The notes beneath the pieces were generated by a model. That model saw only the letters and a list, made by a program, of their open reading frames with translations. It was not told the origin of the DNA and ran no database searches. Shown one piece after another: positions 8,247 to 16,476 of a stretch of DNA of 64,000 bases (its first letter is position 1; each line of letters starts with the position of its first letter). The translations under genes and the position numbers were made by a program. The DNA comes from Abditibacteriota bacterium (GTDB lineage: Bacteria > Armatimonadota > UBA5829). Where the stretch lies: NCBI GenBank assembly GCA_017552965.1, contig JAFZNQ010000099.1, positions 1 through 64,000 of the forward strand, given 5' to 3'.

Positions 8247-10724
8247 ATGCCAAAAAGTCAATTTGTAGATCCTGATTTTATCAGAAAGCCCGGTTTTATA
8301 GAATTTGATCAGATACCCGTCAATCAATACAATAAAACCATCAGAGACGAAAAGAAGAACTTCTCCAAGGCAGATTTTCTGCGGATATACAGAGACATGC
8401 GGTTCATACGCGAGTTTGAAAGCATGCTCTATCTCATCAAGACTCAGAGCGAGTACAACGGTGTCCAGTATTCCAACCCCGGCCCCGCCCACCTTTCCAC
8501 CGGTCAGGAGGCTGCGGCTGTGGGACAGGCGTACATATTGAATATCAACGACTATTCCTTCGGTTCCCACCGCTCTCACGGCGAGATCCTGGCCAAGGGT
8601 CTTTCCGCCATCGAAAAGCTGTCCGACAAAGAGCTGACCGACGTGATGGAAGGCTTTTTTGACGGCAAGGTGCTGAAGGCTCTGGAAAAGGGCATCGGCG
8701 ACGAGACCCTCACCGTCAAGGAAAAGGCAGTCAAGTTCCTTATTTACGGCGCTCTTTCCGAGATATTCGCCAGAGAGACCGGCTTCCACAGAGGCCTGGG
8801 CGGCTCCATGCACGCCTTCTTTACTCCCTTTGGCATTTATCCCAACAACGCTATAGTCGGCGGCTCCGCCACCGTGGCTCTGGGCGCTGCTCTGTATAAG
8901 CGCTGCAACAAGAAGGACGGCATCGTGATCTGTAACATCGGCGACGGCTCCATGGGCTGCGGCCCCGTGTGGGAAGCCATCATGATGTCCGCCATGGATC
9001 AGGTCAAGCAGCTGTGGGACAAGGGCTACAACAAGGGTCTGCCCATCCTCTTCAACTTCTTCAACAACCAGTACGGCATGGGCGGCCAGACCCGCGGCGA
9101 GACCATGGGCTATGACTTCCTGGCCCGGGCCGGCGCAGGCGTGAACCCCGAGCAGATGCACGCCGAGAGAGTGGACGGCTACAATCCTCTGGCAGTCATC
9201 GACGCCATGAAGCGGAAGAAGGAGATCCTCACCGGCGAGGGCGGCCCCGTGCTGCTGGACGTGGTCACCTACCGCTATGCCGGCCATTCCCCTTCGGACT
9301 CTTCCTCCTACAGGACCAAGGAAGAGATCGCTGCCTGGGAAGCTCAGGATGCTATCCCCGCTTACGCCGACAAGCTGATCAAGGCCAAGGTGGCTACCAA
9401 GGCCGAGATAGACGCTATCGAAAAGCACGTGGTGGAGACCATCACCCAGATCTGCGCTATGGCAGTGGACGAGAAGATCTCCCCCAGAATGGACGTCAAG
9501 GCCAATCCGAGAGTCATCGAGGATCTGATGTTCTCCAACACCAAAATGCCCAAGATGTCCGACGACGAAGTGGTGACCCTCAAGCCCAAGGAAGAGTCCC
9601 CCAGAGTCCAGGCTATCGCCAAGAAGGAGCGCTATGGCTTTGACAAGGACGGCAAGCTCTTCTCCAAGAACAAGGCCTTCCAGCTCAGAGACGGCCTGTT
9701 TGAGGCCATCATCGACAAGTATTATGAGGATCCCACTCTCATCAGCTACGGCGAAGACGTGAGAGACTGGGGCGGCGCCTTTGCAGTGTACAGAGGTCTC
9801 ACCGAGGTCATACCTTATCACAGACTGTTCAACTCTCCCATTTCCGAAGCGGCCATCGCGGGCTCTGCCTGCGGCTACGCCATGAGCGGCGGAAGAGTGA
9901 TAGCCGAGCTGATGTACTGCGACTTCCTGGGCAGAGCCGGTGACGAGGTCTTCAACCAGATCCCCAAGTGGCAGGCTATGAGCGCGGGCGTCATCAAGAT
10001 GCCTCTCGTGATCAGAGTCTCCGTAGGCTCCAAATACGGCGCTCAGCACTCTCAGGACTGGAGCTCCCTGGTGGCCCATATCCCCGGTATCAAGGTGATA
10101 TTCCCCGCCACTCCCTATGACGCAAAGGGTCTGATGGCTTCCGCCCTCAACGGCACCGATCCCGTGATCTGCTTCGAGTCTCAGAGGATCTACGACGTGG
10201 GCGAGCAGTTCCACAAGGGCGGCGTTCCCGTGGAGAGCTACGAGATCCCCATCGGCGAGCCCGACGTGAAGAGAGAAGGCTCCGACGTGACCATCCTCAC
10301 CTTTGGCGCCACTCTGTACAGAGCCATCAAGGCTGCCGACATGCTGCAGGAGAAATACGGCATATCCGCCGAGGTCATCGACGCCAGAACTCTGGTGCCC
10401 TTCAACTATGACAAGGTGCTGGAGTCCGTCAAGAAGACCGGCAAGATATTGCTGACCTCCGACGCCTGCGAAAAGGGCTCCTTTATCAACACCATGGCTC
10501 AGACCATTTCCGAGCTGGCCTTTGACGAGCTGGATGCACCTCCCGTAGTAGTGGGCGCCCGCAACTGGATCACCCCCTGCTTCGAGCTGGACAACGACTT
10601 CTTCCCTCAGCCCGAGTGGATGATAGACGCCATTCACGAGAAGATCATGCCTATACCCGGCCACACCCCCACGAACAACTTTACTCCCGTGGAGAGGATG
10701 CGCCGCGAGAAGGCAGGCGTGTAA
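8247..10724 (+). CDS. Fused alpha-beta 2-oxoacid dehydrogenase E1 component
   Basis: This 825-residue thiamine-diphosphate enzyme joins what are usually two subunits. The alpha half (to about residue 450) holds GDG at 232-234 and NN at 273-274, the TPP/Mg motif. The beta half begins near residue 460 (FQLRDGLFEAI...) and has the transketolase-type pyrimidine and C-terminal domains. It decarboxylates a 2-oxoacid and acylates the E2 lipoyl groups. Single-chain E1 proteins of this alpha-beta type occur in Bacteroidetes, chlamydiae and others. The frame is continuous, so the fusion is genuine and not a lost stop at an assembly error. It ends the operon and is followed by a strong terminator. Confidence 0.88.
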   Translation: MPKSQFVDPDFIRKPGFIEFDQIPVNQYNKTIRDEKKNFSKADFLRIYRDMRFIREFESMLYLIKTQSEYNGVQYSNPGPAHLSTGQEAAAVGQAYILNINDYSFGSHRSHGEILAKGLSAIEKLSDKELTDVMEGFFDGKVLKALEKGIGDETLTVKEKAVKFLIYGALSEIFARETGFHRGLGGSMHAFFTPFGIYPNNAIVGGSATVALGAALYKRCNKKDGIVICNIGDGSMGCGPVWEAIMMSAMDQVKQLWDKGYNKGLPILFNFFNNQYGMGGQTRGETMGYDFLARAGAGVNPEQMHAERVDGYNPLAVIDAMKRKKEILTGEGGPVLLDVVTYRYAGHSPSDSSSYRTKEEIAAWEAQDAIPAYADKLIKAKVATKAEIDAIEKHVVETITQICAMAVDEKISPRMDVKANPRVIEDLMFSNTKMPKMSDDEVVTLKPKEESPRVQAIAKKERYGFDKDGKLFSKNKAFQLRDGLFEAIIDKYYEDPTLISYGEDVRDWGGAFAVYRGLTEVIPYHRLFNSPISEAAIAGSACGYAMSGGRVIAELMYCDFLGRAGDEVFNQIPKWQAMSAGVIKMPLVIRVSVGSKYGAQHSQDWSSLVAHIPGIKVIFPATPYDAKGLMASALNGTDPVICFESQRIYDVGEQFHKGGVPVESYEIPIGEPDVKREGSDVTILTFGATLYRAIKAADMLQEKYGISAEVIDARTLVPFNYDKVLESVKKTGKILLTSDACEKGSFINTMAQTISELAFDELDAPPVVVGARNWITPCFELDNDFFPQPEWMIDAIHEKIMPIPGHTPTNNFTPVERMRREKAGV

Positions 10725-10742
10725 ATTCTGATCTGCACAACA

Positions 10743-10767
10743 TGCGCCCGTTCGCGGGCGCATTTTT
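10743..10767 (+). terminator. Intrinsic terminator of the E2-E3-E1 operon
   Basis: TGCGCCCG/CGGGCGCA stem, TTCG loop and five T, starting 18 bases after the E1 stop codon. Confidence 0.88.
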
Positions 10768-10796
10768 GTGCCCGGAAAGGGCGCCGGGGCCGGCTC

Positions 10797-10826
10797 TTGC
10801 CAAAGACCGGGGTGATGTGGTATAAT
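10797..10826 (+). promoter_or_regulatory. Promoter of the nusA operon
   Basis: TTGCCA at 10797-10802, an 18-base spacer and TATAAT at 10821-10826, preceded by TGG to give an extended -10. Confidence 0.75.
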
Positions 10827-10858
10827 ATAATCGTAAAATAGATATACCGGCATTGCTT

Positions 10859-10889
10859 ATAAGAGTGGGGTTTCTCACTCTTATGTTTT
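10859..10889 (+). promoter_or_regulatory. Leader hairpin upstream of nusA
   Basis: A nine-base-pair stem (ATAAGAGTG against CACTCTTAT) with an eight-base loop is followed by GTTTTA. It lies between the promoter and the nusA start, in the place where rimP normally sits, and may act as an attenuator or NusA-responsive leader. Confidence 0.5.
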
Positions 10890-10906
10890 AATTATTGGGG
10901 TGTGAA

Positions 10907-11974
10907 GTGAGCATAGAATACAGAGAAGCTTTACGAAGCATATCAAAAGAGAAGAATATTCCTTTTGATGAGCTTTTGCTCTTGCTTGAAAATGCGCTGA
11001 CTCGTATGTACAAGCGCAACATAGAAGCCTCCGCAAAGGGCGAGCAGCCTCAAATAAGAGCGGAGGTCGGCGAGAAGGACGTCCACATCTACTGCCTGAA
11101 AAAGGTGGTCATGTTCGTGGACGACCCGAATACGGAGATAGCCCTTTCCAATGCATTGAAGATAGACCCCGGCGCCAAAACCGGCGACTACGTGGAAGAG
11201 GAGGTCACTCCTTCCAATTTCGGCAGGATGGCCGCTCACACGGCCCGGTTCGTCCTGGAATCCAAGATCAAGGATTATGAGCGCGAGCGGGATATCAAGC
11301 AGTTTCAGTCCAGGGTGGGGGATATCATCAATACTCACGTGTCCCGTTTTGAAGGCAAGCTGGTATTCGTGGACCCGGACGGACAGCAGGACTATGCGGA
11401 GCATATAGAGGCCCTGCTCCCGCCGGAGGAGCAGATCCGCAGCGAGAGATTCAGGGTCAGAGAGATGCTGAAGGTCTACGTGCTGGAGCTGCGGGAAAAT
11501 CCCGGAGGACGCAGCCGTTATCAGCTGGTGGTCTCCAGGACCCATCCCTCCCTGGTCAGGCGTCTGGTTGAAAACGAGGTGGAGGAGATAGCCTCCGGCA
11601 AGGTGCAGATAGTGTCCATTGCCAGAGAGCCGGGCATCCGCACCAAGATAGCCGTCACCTCCGCCGATCGCAATATAGATCCCGTGGGAGCCTGTCTGGG
11701 CTCCAACGCTTCCAGACTCAAGGCCATACTCAGGGAACTGAGGGGCGAAAAGCTGGATATAGTCAAATATGACGAAGACCCGGTGAAGTATATCATCGAC
11801 GCTGTGGCTCCTGCTCACGTGGTGTCGGTGGATTGCGACACGGAGACCCGGACCGCCGTGGTCAGAGTGCCCGACAAGGAGCTGTCTCTGGCCATAGGAA
11901 AAAAAGGCGTGAACGCCAAGCTGTCGGCCAAGCTGACCGGCTGGAATGTGAAGATACAGGGGACCACGGAGTGA
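10907..11974 (+). CDS. nusA: Transcription termination/antitermination protein NusA
   Basis: This 355-residue NusA has the N-terminal RNA-polymerase-binding domain (1-125), an S1 domain (about 130-200) and two KH domains. It modulates pausing, termination and rRNA antitermination. The KH1 loop reads GSNA at 265-268 where the family has GPRG-like GXXG, while KH2 keeps GKKG. I start it at GTG 10907, just after GGGGTG; a TTG at 10895 is possible but has no ribosome site. The acidic C-terminal repeats of E. coli NusA are absent, as in most bacteria. It is the first gene of the operon and overlaps ylxR by four bases. Confidence 0.9.
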   Translation: MSIEYREALRSISKEKNIPFDELLLLLENALTRMYKRNIEASAKGEQPQIRAEVGEKDVHIYCLKKVVMFVDDPNTEIALSNALKIDPGAKTGDYVEEEVTPSNFGRMAAHTARFVLESKIKDYERERDIKQFQSRVGDIINTHVSRFEGKLVFVDPDGQQDYAEHIEALLPPEEQIRSERFRVREMLKVYVLELRENPGGRSRYQLVVSRTHPSLVRRLVENEVEEIASGKVQIVSIAREPGIRTKIAVTSADRNIDPVGACLGSNASRLKAILRELRGEKLDIVKYDEDPVKYIIDAVAPAHVVSVDCDTETRTAVVRVPDKELSLAIGKKGVNAKLSAKLTGWNVKIQGTTE

Positions 11975-12231
11975 GGGAACGCACCTGTATAGTCTGCAAG
12001 ACCAAGGGGCCCCAGCAGTCCTTTTTCCGTATAGGCAAAAAGGCCGACGGCTCCCTGCAGACCGGCTCCGGAGGACGCGGCGCCTACATATGCCGCAGCC
12101 GCAGCTGTATAACCAAAGCCATGCAAAAGCCGCGTCTCGCCATGTTTCTCAGAACAAAGCCCGACGAGGAGGCAGAGCAGCAGCTTCTGTCCTCACTGCT
12201 CCGGGAGTTGACCGAGACCCCCGAGCCATGA
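11971..12231 (+). CDS. ylxR: YlxR family RNA-binding protein
   Basis: This 86-residue basic protein starts with GTG inside the nusA stop (GTGA overlap), a translational-coupling arrangement. It has the family hallmarks: an N-terminal RERTCIVCK segment, a GRGAYICRS motif and a following Cys with a basic helix. YlxR proteins bind RNA and act as nucleoid- or ribosome-linked regulators in Gram-positive and related phyla. Placement between nusA and infB is the canonical context and confirms identity despite the small size. Confidence 0.85.
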   Translation: MRERTCIVCKTKGPQQSFFRIGKKADGSLQTGSGGRGAYICRSRSCITKAMQKPRLAMFLRTKPDEEAEQQLLSSLLRELTETPEP

Positions 12232-12337
12232 TGAGCCCGGCCGGAATAGTCTTATGAACAGAATACTTATGAGGCGGAATGTTATGATAGGATGATCCTG
12301 TTGATTGCATTTCCCCTATGTTTTACGAGGTGAATAT

Positions 12338-14269
12338 ATGAGTGCAAAAACTGTCGCTTCTTTTGCAAAGGAGCTGAAAATAACCGAGAAGGAGCTGAAC
12401 GGATACCTGAAGGAATTGGGTGTGTCGGCCAGATCAGACGAAGCTCTTGATGCAGAAACGGTGGCCTTTATCAAGGATCTGATAAAGGATCAGAAGTCAG
12501 TCAAGGTCCAGATACCTCAGGCTGTCACCGTAAGAGATCTGGCAGAAAAGCTGGGCAAGCCGGTCAGCGAGCTGCAGAAATCCCTCGTAGAGCTGGGTAT
12601 TCTGGCCACTGTCAACCAGTCGGTGGGAGCCGACGTGGCTCAGAAGGTGGCCGACAAGTGGCATATCACACTGGAAATAGTCAAGTCGGAGGCTGTCCGC
12701 GCCAAAAAGCCTGCGTCGGCCAAGGCGCCTGCGGCCAAGACCAACACGAAGCTGGCCTCCAGGCCTCCCGTGGTGACCGTGCTGGGTCACGTGGACCACG
12801 GCAAGACCACCCTCCTCGATACTCTCAGAAAAACTCACGTCACGGACCAGGAGTCCGGAGGCATCACTCAGCATATAGGCGCGTATCAGGTGGAGCTGAA
12901 GGGCCGCAAGATCACCTTTATCGACACTCCCGGACACGCCGCCTTTACCGCTATGCGCGCCAGAGGCGCCGCCATCACCGATATAGTCATTCTGGTGGTG
13001 GCAGCCAATGACGCCGTCATGCCCCAGACCGTAGAAGCCATCCACCACGCCCAGCAGGCCAACGTCCCCATCATAGTGGCCATCAACAAGATAGACCTGC
13101 CCGAGGCCAACGTGGAGCGCTGCAAGACCCAGCTCATGGACCACGGCCTCATGCCCGAGGAATGGGGCGGCAAGACCATTATGGTGGAGATATCCGCCAA
13201 GTTCAACACCAATATAGACGAGCTGCTGGAAATGGTCCTTCTGGTGGCGGATATGGAGGAGCTGAAGGCGGAGGTGTCCGCTTCCAAAGTATCCGGCGCC
13301 GTGATAGAGGCCCACGTGGAGGCCGGAAAGGGCAACGTAGCCACGGTCCTGGTGCAAAAGGGGACTCTGAAGATAGGGACTCCCATCGTGGCCGGCGAGG
13401 CCTACGGCAAGGTGAAGGCCATGTTTTCCGACAAGGGAGACAAGCTGTACAAGGCGGGGCCGTCCACTCCCATCGAGCTGGTGGGTCTGAACTCCGCTCC
13501 TCTGGCCGGAGACGTGCTCCAGTCCGTCAAGACGGAAAAAGAGGCCCGCTCCATCGCCGAGGCCAGGATAGCCAAGGAAAAGGAAGACCGTCTGGCCCGC
13601 AAGAACGCCATCACTCTGGACAGCATATATGACAAGATCAGGGAAAACGGCATCAAAAAGCTGCCTCTGGTGCTGAAGGCAGACGTCCAGGGGACTCTGG
13701 AGGCCGTCAGCGATTCACTGAGAAAGATAGAGCACGAAGAAGTCACAGTGGACATCATCCACTCGGGCATCGGCGACGTCACGGAAAACGACGTCAACTT
13801 TGCCATAGCCTCCGAGGCCATCATAGTGGGCTTCAATACGGGCATCGAGAACAACGTCAGCAGGATGCCCGAGGCCGACCGGGTGGAGATCCGCACCTAC
13901 AGCGTCATATACGACCTGATGAGAGACGTCAAGGCCGCTATGGCAGGTCTGCTGGAGCCCGTCTTTGAAGAGACGGTGAACGGTCTTGCCGAGGTGAGAA
14001 GCACCTTCAGGATACCCAATCAGGGCATCGTGGCCGGCTGCTACGTCACCGAGGGCAACGTGATCCGCAACGATTTTATCCGGATAAAGCGGGGCAAGCA
14101 GGTGGTCTTTGAGGGCCGGCTGGATTCGCTGAGGCATTTCAAGGATGAAAAGAGCGAGATAGCCCAGGGCTTTGAGTGCGGCATCATGATCAAGGGCTTC
14201 AACGAGTACGAAGAGGGAGACATCATCGAATCCTACTCCAAGAAGCAGATCGCGAGAGCCATCAGCTAA
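12338..14269 (+). CDS. infB: Translation initiation factor IF-2
   Basis: This 643-residue GTPase places initiator tRNA on the 30S subunit. Two short IF2_N modules fill residues 1-110, a brief Ala/Lys linker follows, and the G domain begins at Gly150 (GHVDHGKTT), with DTPGH and NKID further on. Domains II, III and the fMet-tRNA-binding C2 domain complete the chain. The N-terminal region is short compared with E. coli, as in Bacillus. Upstream in-frame codons are discarded because GAGGTGA at 12327-12333 positions ATG 12338. Confidence 0.95.
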   Translation: MSAKTVASFAKELKITEKELNGYLKELGVSARSDEALDAETVAFIKDLIKDQKSVKVQIPQAVTVRDLAEKLGKPVSELQKSLVELGILATVNQSVGADVAQKVADKWHITLEIVKSEAVRAKKPASAKAPAAKTNTKLASRPPVVTVLGHVDHGKTTLLDTLRKTHVTDQESGGITQHIGAYQVELKGRKITFIDTPGHAAFTAMRARGAAITDIVILVVAANDAVMPQTVEAIHHAQQANVPIIVAINKIDLPEANVERCKTQLMDHGLMPEEWGGKTIMVEISAKFNTNIDELLEMVLLVADMEELKAEVSASKVSGAVIEAHVEAGKGNVATVLVQKGTLKIGTPIVAGEAYGKVKAMFSDKGDKLYKAGPSTPIELVGLNSAPLAGDVLQSVKTEKEARSIAEARIAKEKEDRLARKNAITLDSIYDKIRENGIKKLPLVLKADVQGTLEAVSDSLRKIEHEEVTVDIIHSGIGDVTENDVNFAIASEAIIVGFNTGIENNVSRMPEADRVEIRTYSVIYDLMRDVKAAMAGLLEPVFEETVNGLAEVRSTFRIPNQGIVAGCYVTEGNVIRNDFIRIKRGKQVVFEGRLDSLRHFKDEKSEIAQGFECGIMIKGFNEYEEGDIIESYSKKQIARAIS

Positions 14270-14274
14270 GAATC

Positions 14275-14655
14275 ATGACACAGAAACAGAAAAAGGTCAA
14301 CGAGCTCATGAGGCAGGAGGTCAGCATCTCCGTCATGCGGGATATCAAGAATCCCCATCTGGGCTTTGTGACCGTGACCCGCTGCGAGGTCAGCGCCGAT
14401 ATCAGCTATTGCAAGGTGTTTGTCACCGTGCTGGGAGACGACAAGGCCAGGGAGGACAATCTGCTGCTCCTGAAGAACGCTGCGGACTTCATAAGGGTCT
14501 GCATATCCAAGCGCGTCCGCATGCGGCAGGTCCCCGCTCTGGACTTCAGGATAGACACCTCCATTGACGAGACTCAGCATCTGCTGGAGGTCATGGAAAA
14601 GGACAGGATAGCCCACAGCTATGGCGAAGGAGGGGATGAGGAACATGATGACTAA
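14275..14655 (+). CDS. rbfA: Ribosome-binding factor A
   Basis: This 126-residue KH-fold protein matures the 30S subunit. It shows the conserved basic N-terminus with EL-x-R-E-V-S, the IKNPHLGFVTVT segment and the closing IDTSIDETQHLLEVM helix. The ATG at 14275 lies five bases after the infB stop; its reading frame overlaps the next gene. The context infB-rbfA-nrnA-truB is the standard translation-maturation operon. Confidence 0.92.
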   Translation: MTQKQKKVNELMRQEVSISVMRDIKNPHLGFVTVTRCEVSADISYCKVFVTVLGDDKAREDNLLLLKNAADFIRVCISKRVRMRQVPALDFRIDTSIDETQHLLEVMEKDRIAHSYGEGGDEEHDD

Positions 14656-15622
14656 GGATATCTCGGTCTTCCTTTCGAAGCTCATGTGCTACAACCGGAT
14701 ACTCATCGCTGGTCACGTGAGCCCCGATGCAGACGCCATCGGCTCTCTCCTGGCTCTGGGCCGGTTTTTGTCCTCCAAGGGCAAGCAGGTCAGCCTGTTT
14801 GTCAAGGACGGCTGCCCCGACACCTGCTCGTTCCTGGAGGGCTCCGACAGCATCTCCGGAGAACTGGACGAGGAGGCTCTGGGCTGCGAGCTGCTGCTCC
14901 TGACGGACTGCTCCGACGTGAAGAGGACCGGCTGCGAGGCGGCTCTCGACGGCATCAAAAACAAGGCGGTGCTGGACCATCACGTATGTCACGGAGAGCC
15001 GGAGTGCAGCTTTGGCCTGGTGGACCCGGACGCCTGCTCCGCTTCCATACTGGTCTACAAGCTGATCCTGGCAGCCAACAGCCAGCCCGATATCTGCACC
15101 TCCGAGGCGATACTCACAGGCATCGCCGGCGATACGGGAGCCTTTCGCTTTTCGAACACCACCTCCGAGGTCCTGTCCGTGGTGGCGGATCTCACCGAAA
15201 GAGGCGCCCGGCTCCATGAGATCATCAAGGAATATTTTCTCTCCAGACCCATCAGGGTAGTGAGGCTCCTGGGCAAGGTCCTCCACGGCCTGCGGTTTTA
15301 TTATGACAACAAGGTGGCTGTGGCCGTGATCCTGAACGAGGATTTTGACGGCATAAACAAGACGGACCTGGAGGGCATCAACACGGAGATAAACAGCATC
15401 AGGGACCTCAGGCTGTCCGTGCTCCTGAGAGAGGAAGAAAAGGGCTCCTTCCGCTGCTCTCTCCGAAGCGACGGCTACGTGGACTGCAGCCGGCTGGCCG
15501 CGGTCTTCGACGGCGGAGGACACAAGAACGCCGCAGGCTGTACCCTGCGGAGGGCTTCCTCCGAAGAGGCTGTGGAGGATATCATGAAAGAGGTCGCCAA
15601 TTGGAAGGCTTCCTTTGTATAA
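14645..15622 (+). CDS. nrnA: DHH-family phosphoesterase, nanoRNase/pAp phosphatase (NrnA-like)
   Basis: This cytoplasmic Mn-dependent phosphoesterase of about 325 residues has the DHH motifs HVSPDADAIGS, LTDCSD and LDHH, and the C-terminal DHHA1 motif GGHKNAAG. Family members degrade short oligoribonucleotides and dephosphorylate pAp. Several in-frame ATGs exist from 14621. I prefer 14645 because AAGGAGGGG at 14628-14635 is correctly spaced for it, with 14648 equally possible. The gene overlaps rbfA upstream and truB downstream, implying coupled translation, and the rbfA-nrnA-truB order is conserved widely. Confidence 0.88.
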   Translation: MMTKDISVFLSKLMCYNRILIAGHVSPDADAIGSLLALGRFLSSKGKQVSLFVKDGCPDTCSFLEGSDSISGELDEEALGCELLLLTDCSDVKRTGCEAALDGIKNKAVLDHHVCHGEPECSFGLVDPDACSASILVYKLILAANSQPDICTSEAILTGIAGDTGAFRFSNTTSEVLSVVADLTERGARLHEIIKEYFLSRPIRVVRLLGKVLHGLRFYYDNKVAVAVILNEDFDGINKTDLEGINTEINSIRDLRLSVLLREEEKGSFRCSLRSDGYVDCSRLAAVFDGGGHKNAAGCTLRRASSEEAVEDIMKEVANWKASFV

Positions 15623-16476
15623 ACAAGCCTTCGGGCATGACCAGCCATGACGTGGTCAGCCGGGCAAGGCGTTTGCTGCGCACCAAAAAGATAGGTCATA
15701 CGGGCACCCTGGATCCTCTTGCGACCGGGGTTCTTGTTTTGTGTGTGGGCAAAGCCACCAGACTTGCCGACTATATACAGGCGGGAGAAAAAAGGTACCT
15801 GTGCAGGATGCTGCTGGGGAAGGGCACCGACACTCTGGACACGGAGGGCGTGGTGACCGCGGAGGCGCCGGCGGGACATATAGGACCGGAGCACCTGGCG
15901 GCAGCGCTCCCCTGCTTTTTGGGAGAGCAGCTGCAGACGCCGCCGTCAGTGTCGGCCATCAAAAAGGACGGCGTGCCTCTATACAGGCTGGCCCGTCAGG
16001 GTGAGATGGTGGTCCCGGAGCCCAGACGGGTGAGGGTGGAGTCTCTGGAGCTGCAGGACTTTTGCGCGGATCCGGTCCATCCTTCGGCGCTGCTCACTGT
16101 GGAGTGCTCAAAGGGGACCTACGTCAGAGCCCTTGTGAGGGATATAGGCCGCAGGCTGGGGGTCCCGGCCTGCGTGTGCAGCCTGCACCGCAGCAGGAAC
16201 GCAGGCTTTGAGGACAGTGAGGCGATCCCTCTTGCCGAGCTGGAGGAGATGACCCCCGAGGAGATAGCAGGCGCCATGCTGCCCATGGACACAGTATGCC
16301 GTTTTTTGCCCAGCTTTTCCACCGGGGAAGCCCGCAGGCTCTCCTGCGGTCTGTCGGTCTCTGCCCGGGTCCCGGATACGGACGCCATCGTGGCTCTTGC
16401 CGGCGGCGAGGTGGCCGCTCTGGGCCGCGTCGAGGAAGGCATGTTTTATCCCGGAAAGGTGTTTATAGATCCATGA
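15601..16476 (+). CDS. truB: tRNA pseudouridine55 synthase
   Basis: This 291-residue enzyme converts U55 of tRNAs to pseudouridine. The catalytic Asp38 lies in HTGTLDPLATG, and residues 1-20 read GFLCINKPSGMTSHDVV, matching the family N-terminus exactly. That match fixes the start at TTG 15601, inside the end of nrnA, with AAGAGGT a few bases upstream. A C-terminal PUA-like region is present (residues 230-291). Confidence 0.93.
   Translation: MEGFLCINKPSGMTSHDVVSRARRLLRTKKIGHTGTLDPLATGVLVLCVGKATRLADYIQAGEKRYLCRMLLGKGTDTLDTEGVVTAEAPAGHIGPEHLAAALPCFLGEQLQTPPSVSAIKKDGVPLYRLARQGEMVVPEPRRVRVESLELQDFCADPVHPSALLTVECSKGTYVRALVRDIGRRLGVPACVCSLHRSRNAGFEDSEAIPLAELEEMTPEEIAGAMLPMDTVCRFLPSFSTGEARRLSCGLSVSARVPDTDAIVALAGGEVAALGRVEEGMFYPGKVFIDP

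Noticed and set aside
8175-10853. 892-codon minus-strand frame opposite E1
   Set aside because: Antisense to a gene with intact TPP motifs and no Shine-Dalgarno or domain of its own.
10895-10906. TTG start for nusA giving four more residues
   Set aside because: It has no ribosome site upstream, and the family N-terminus begins near the GTG at 10907.
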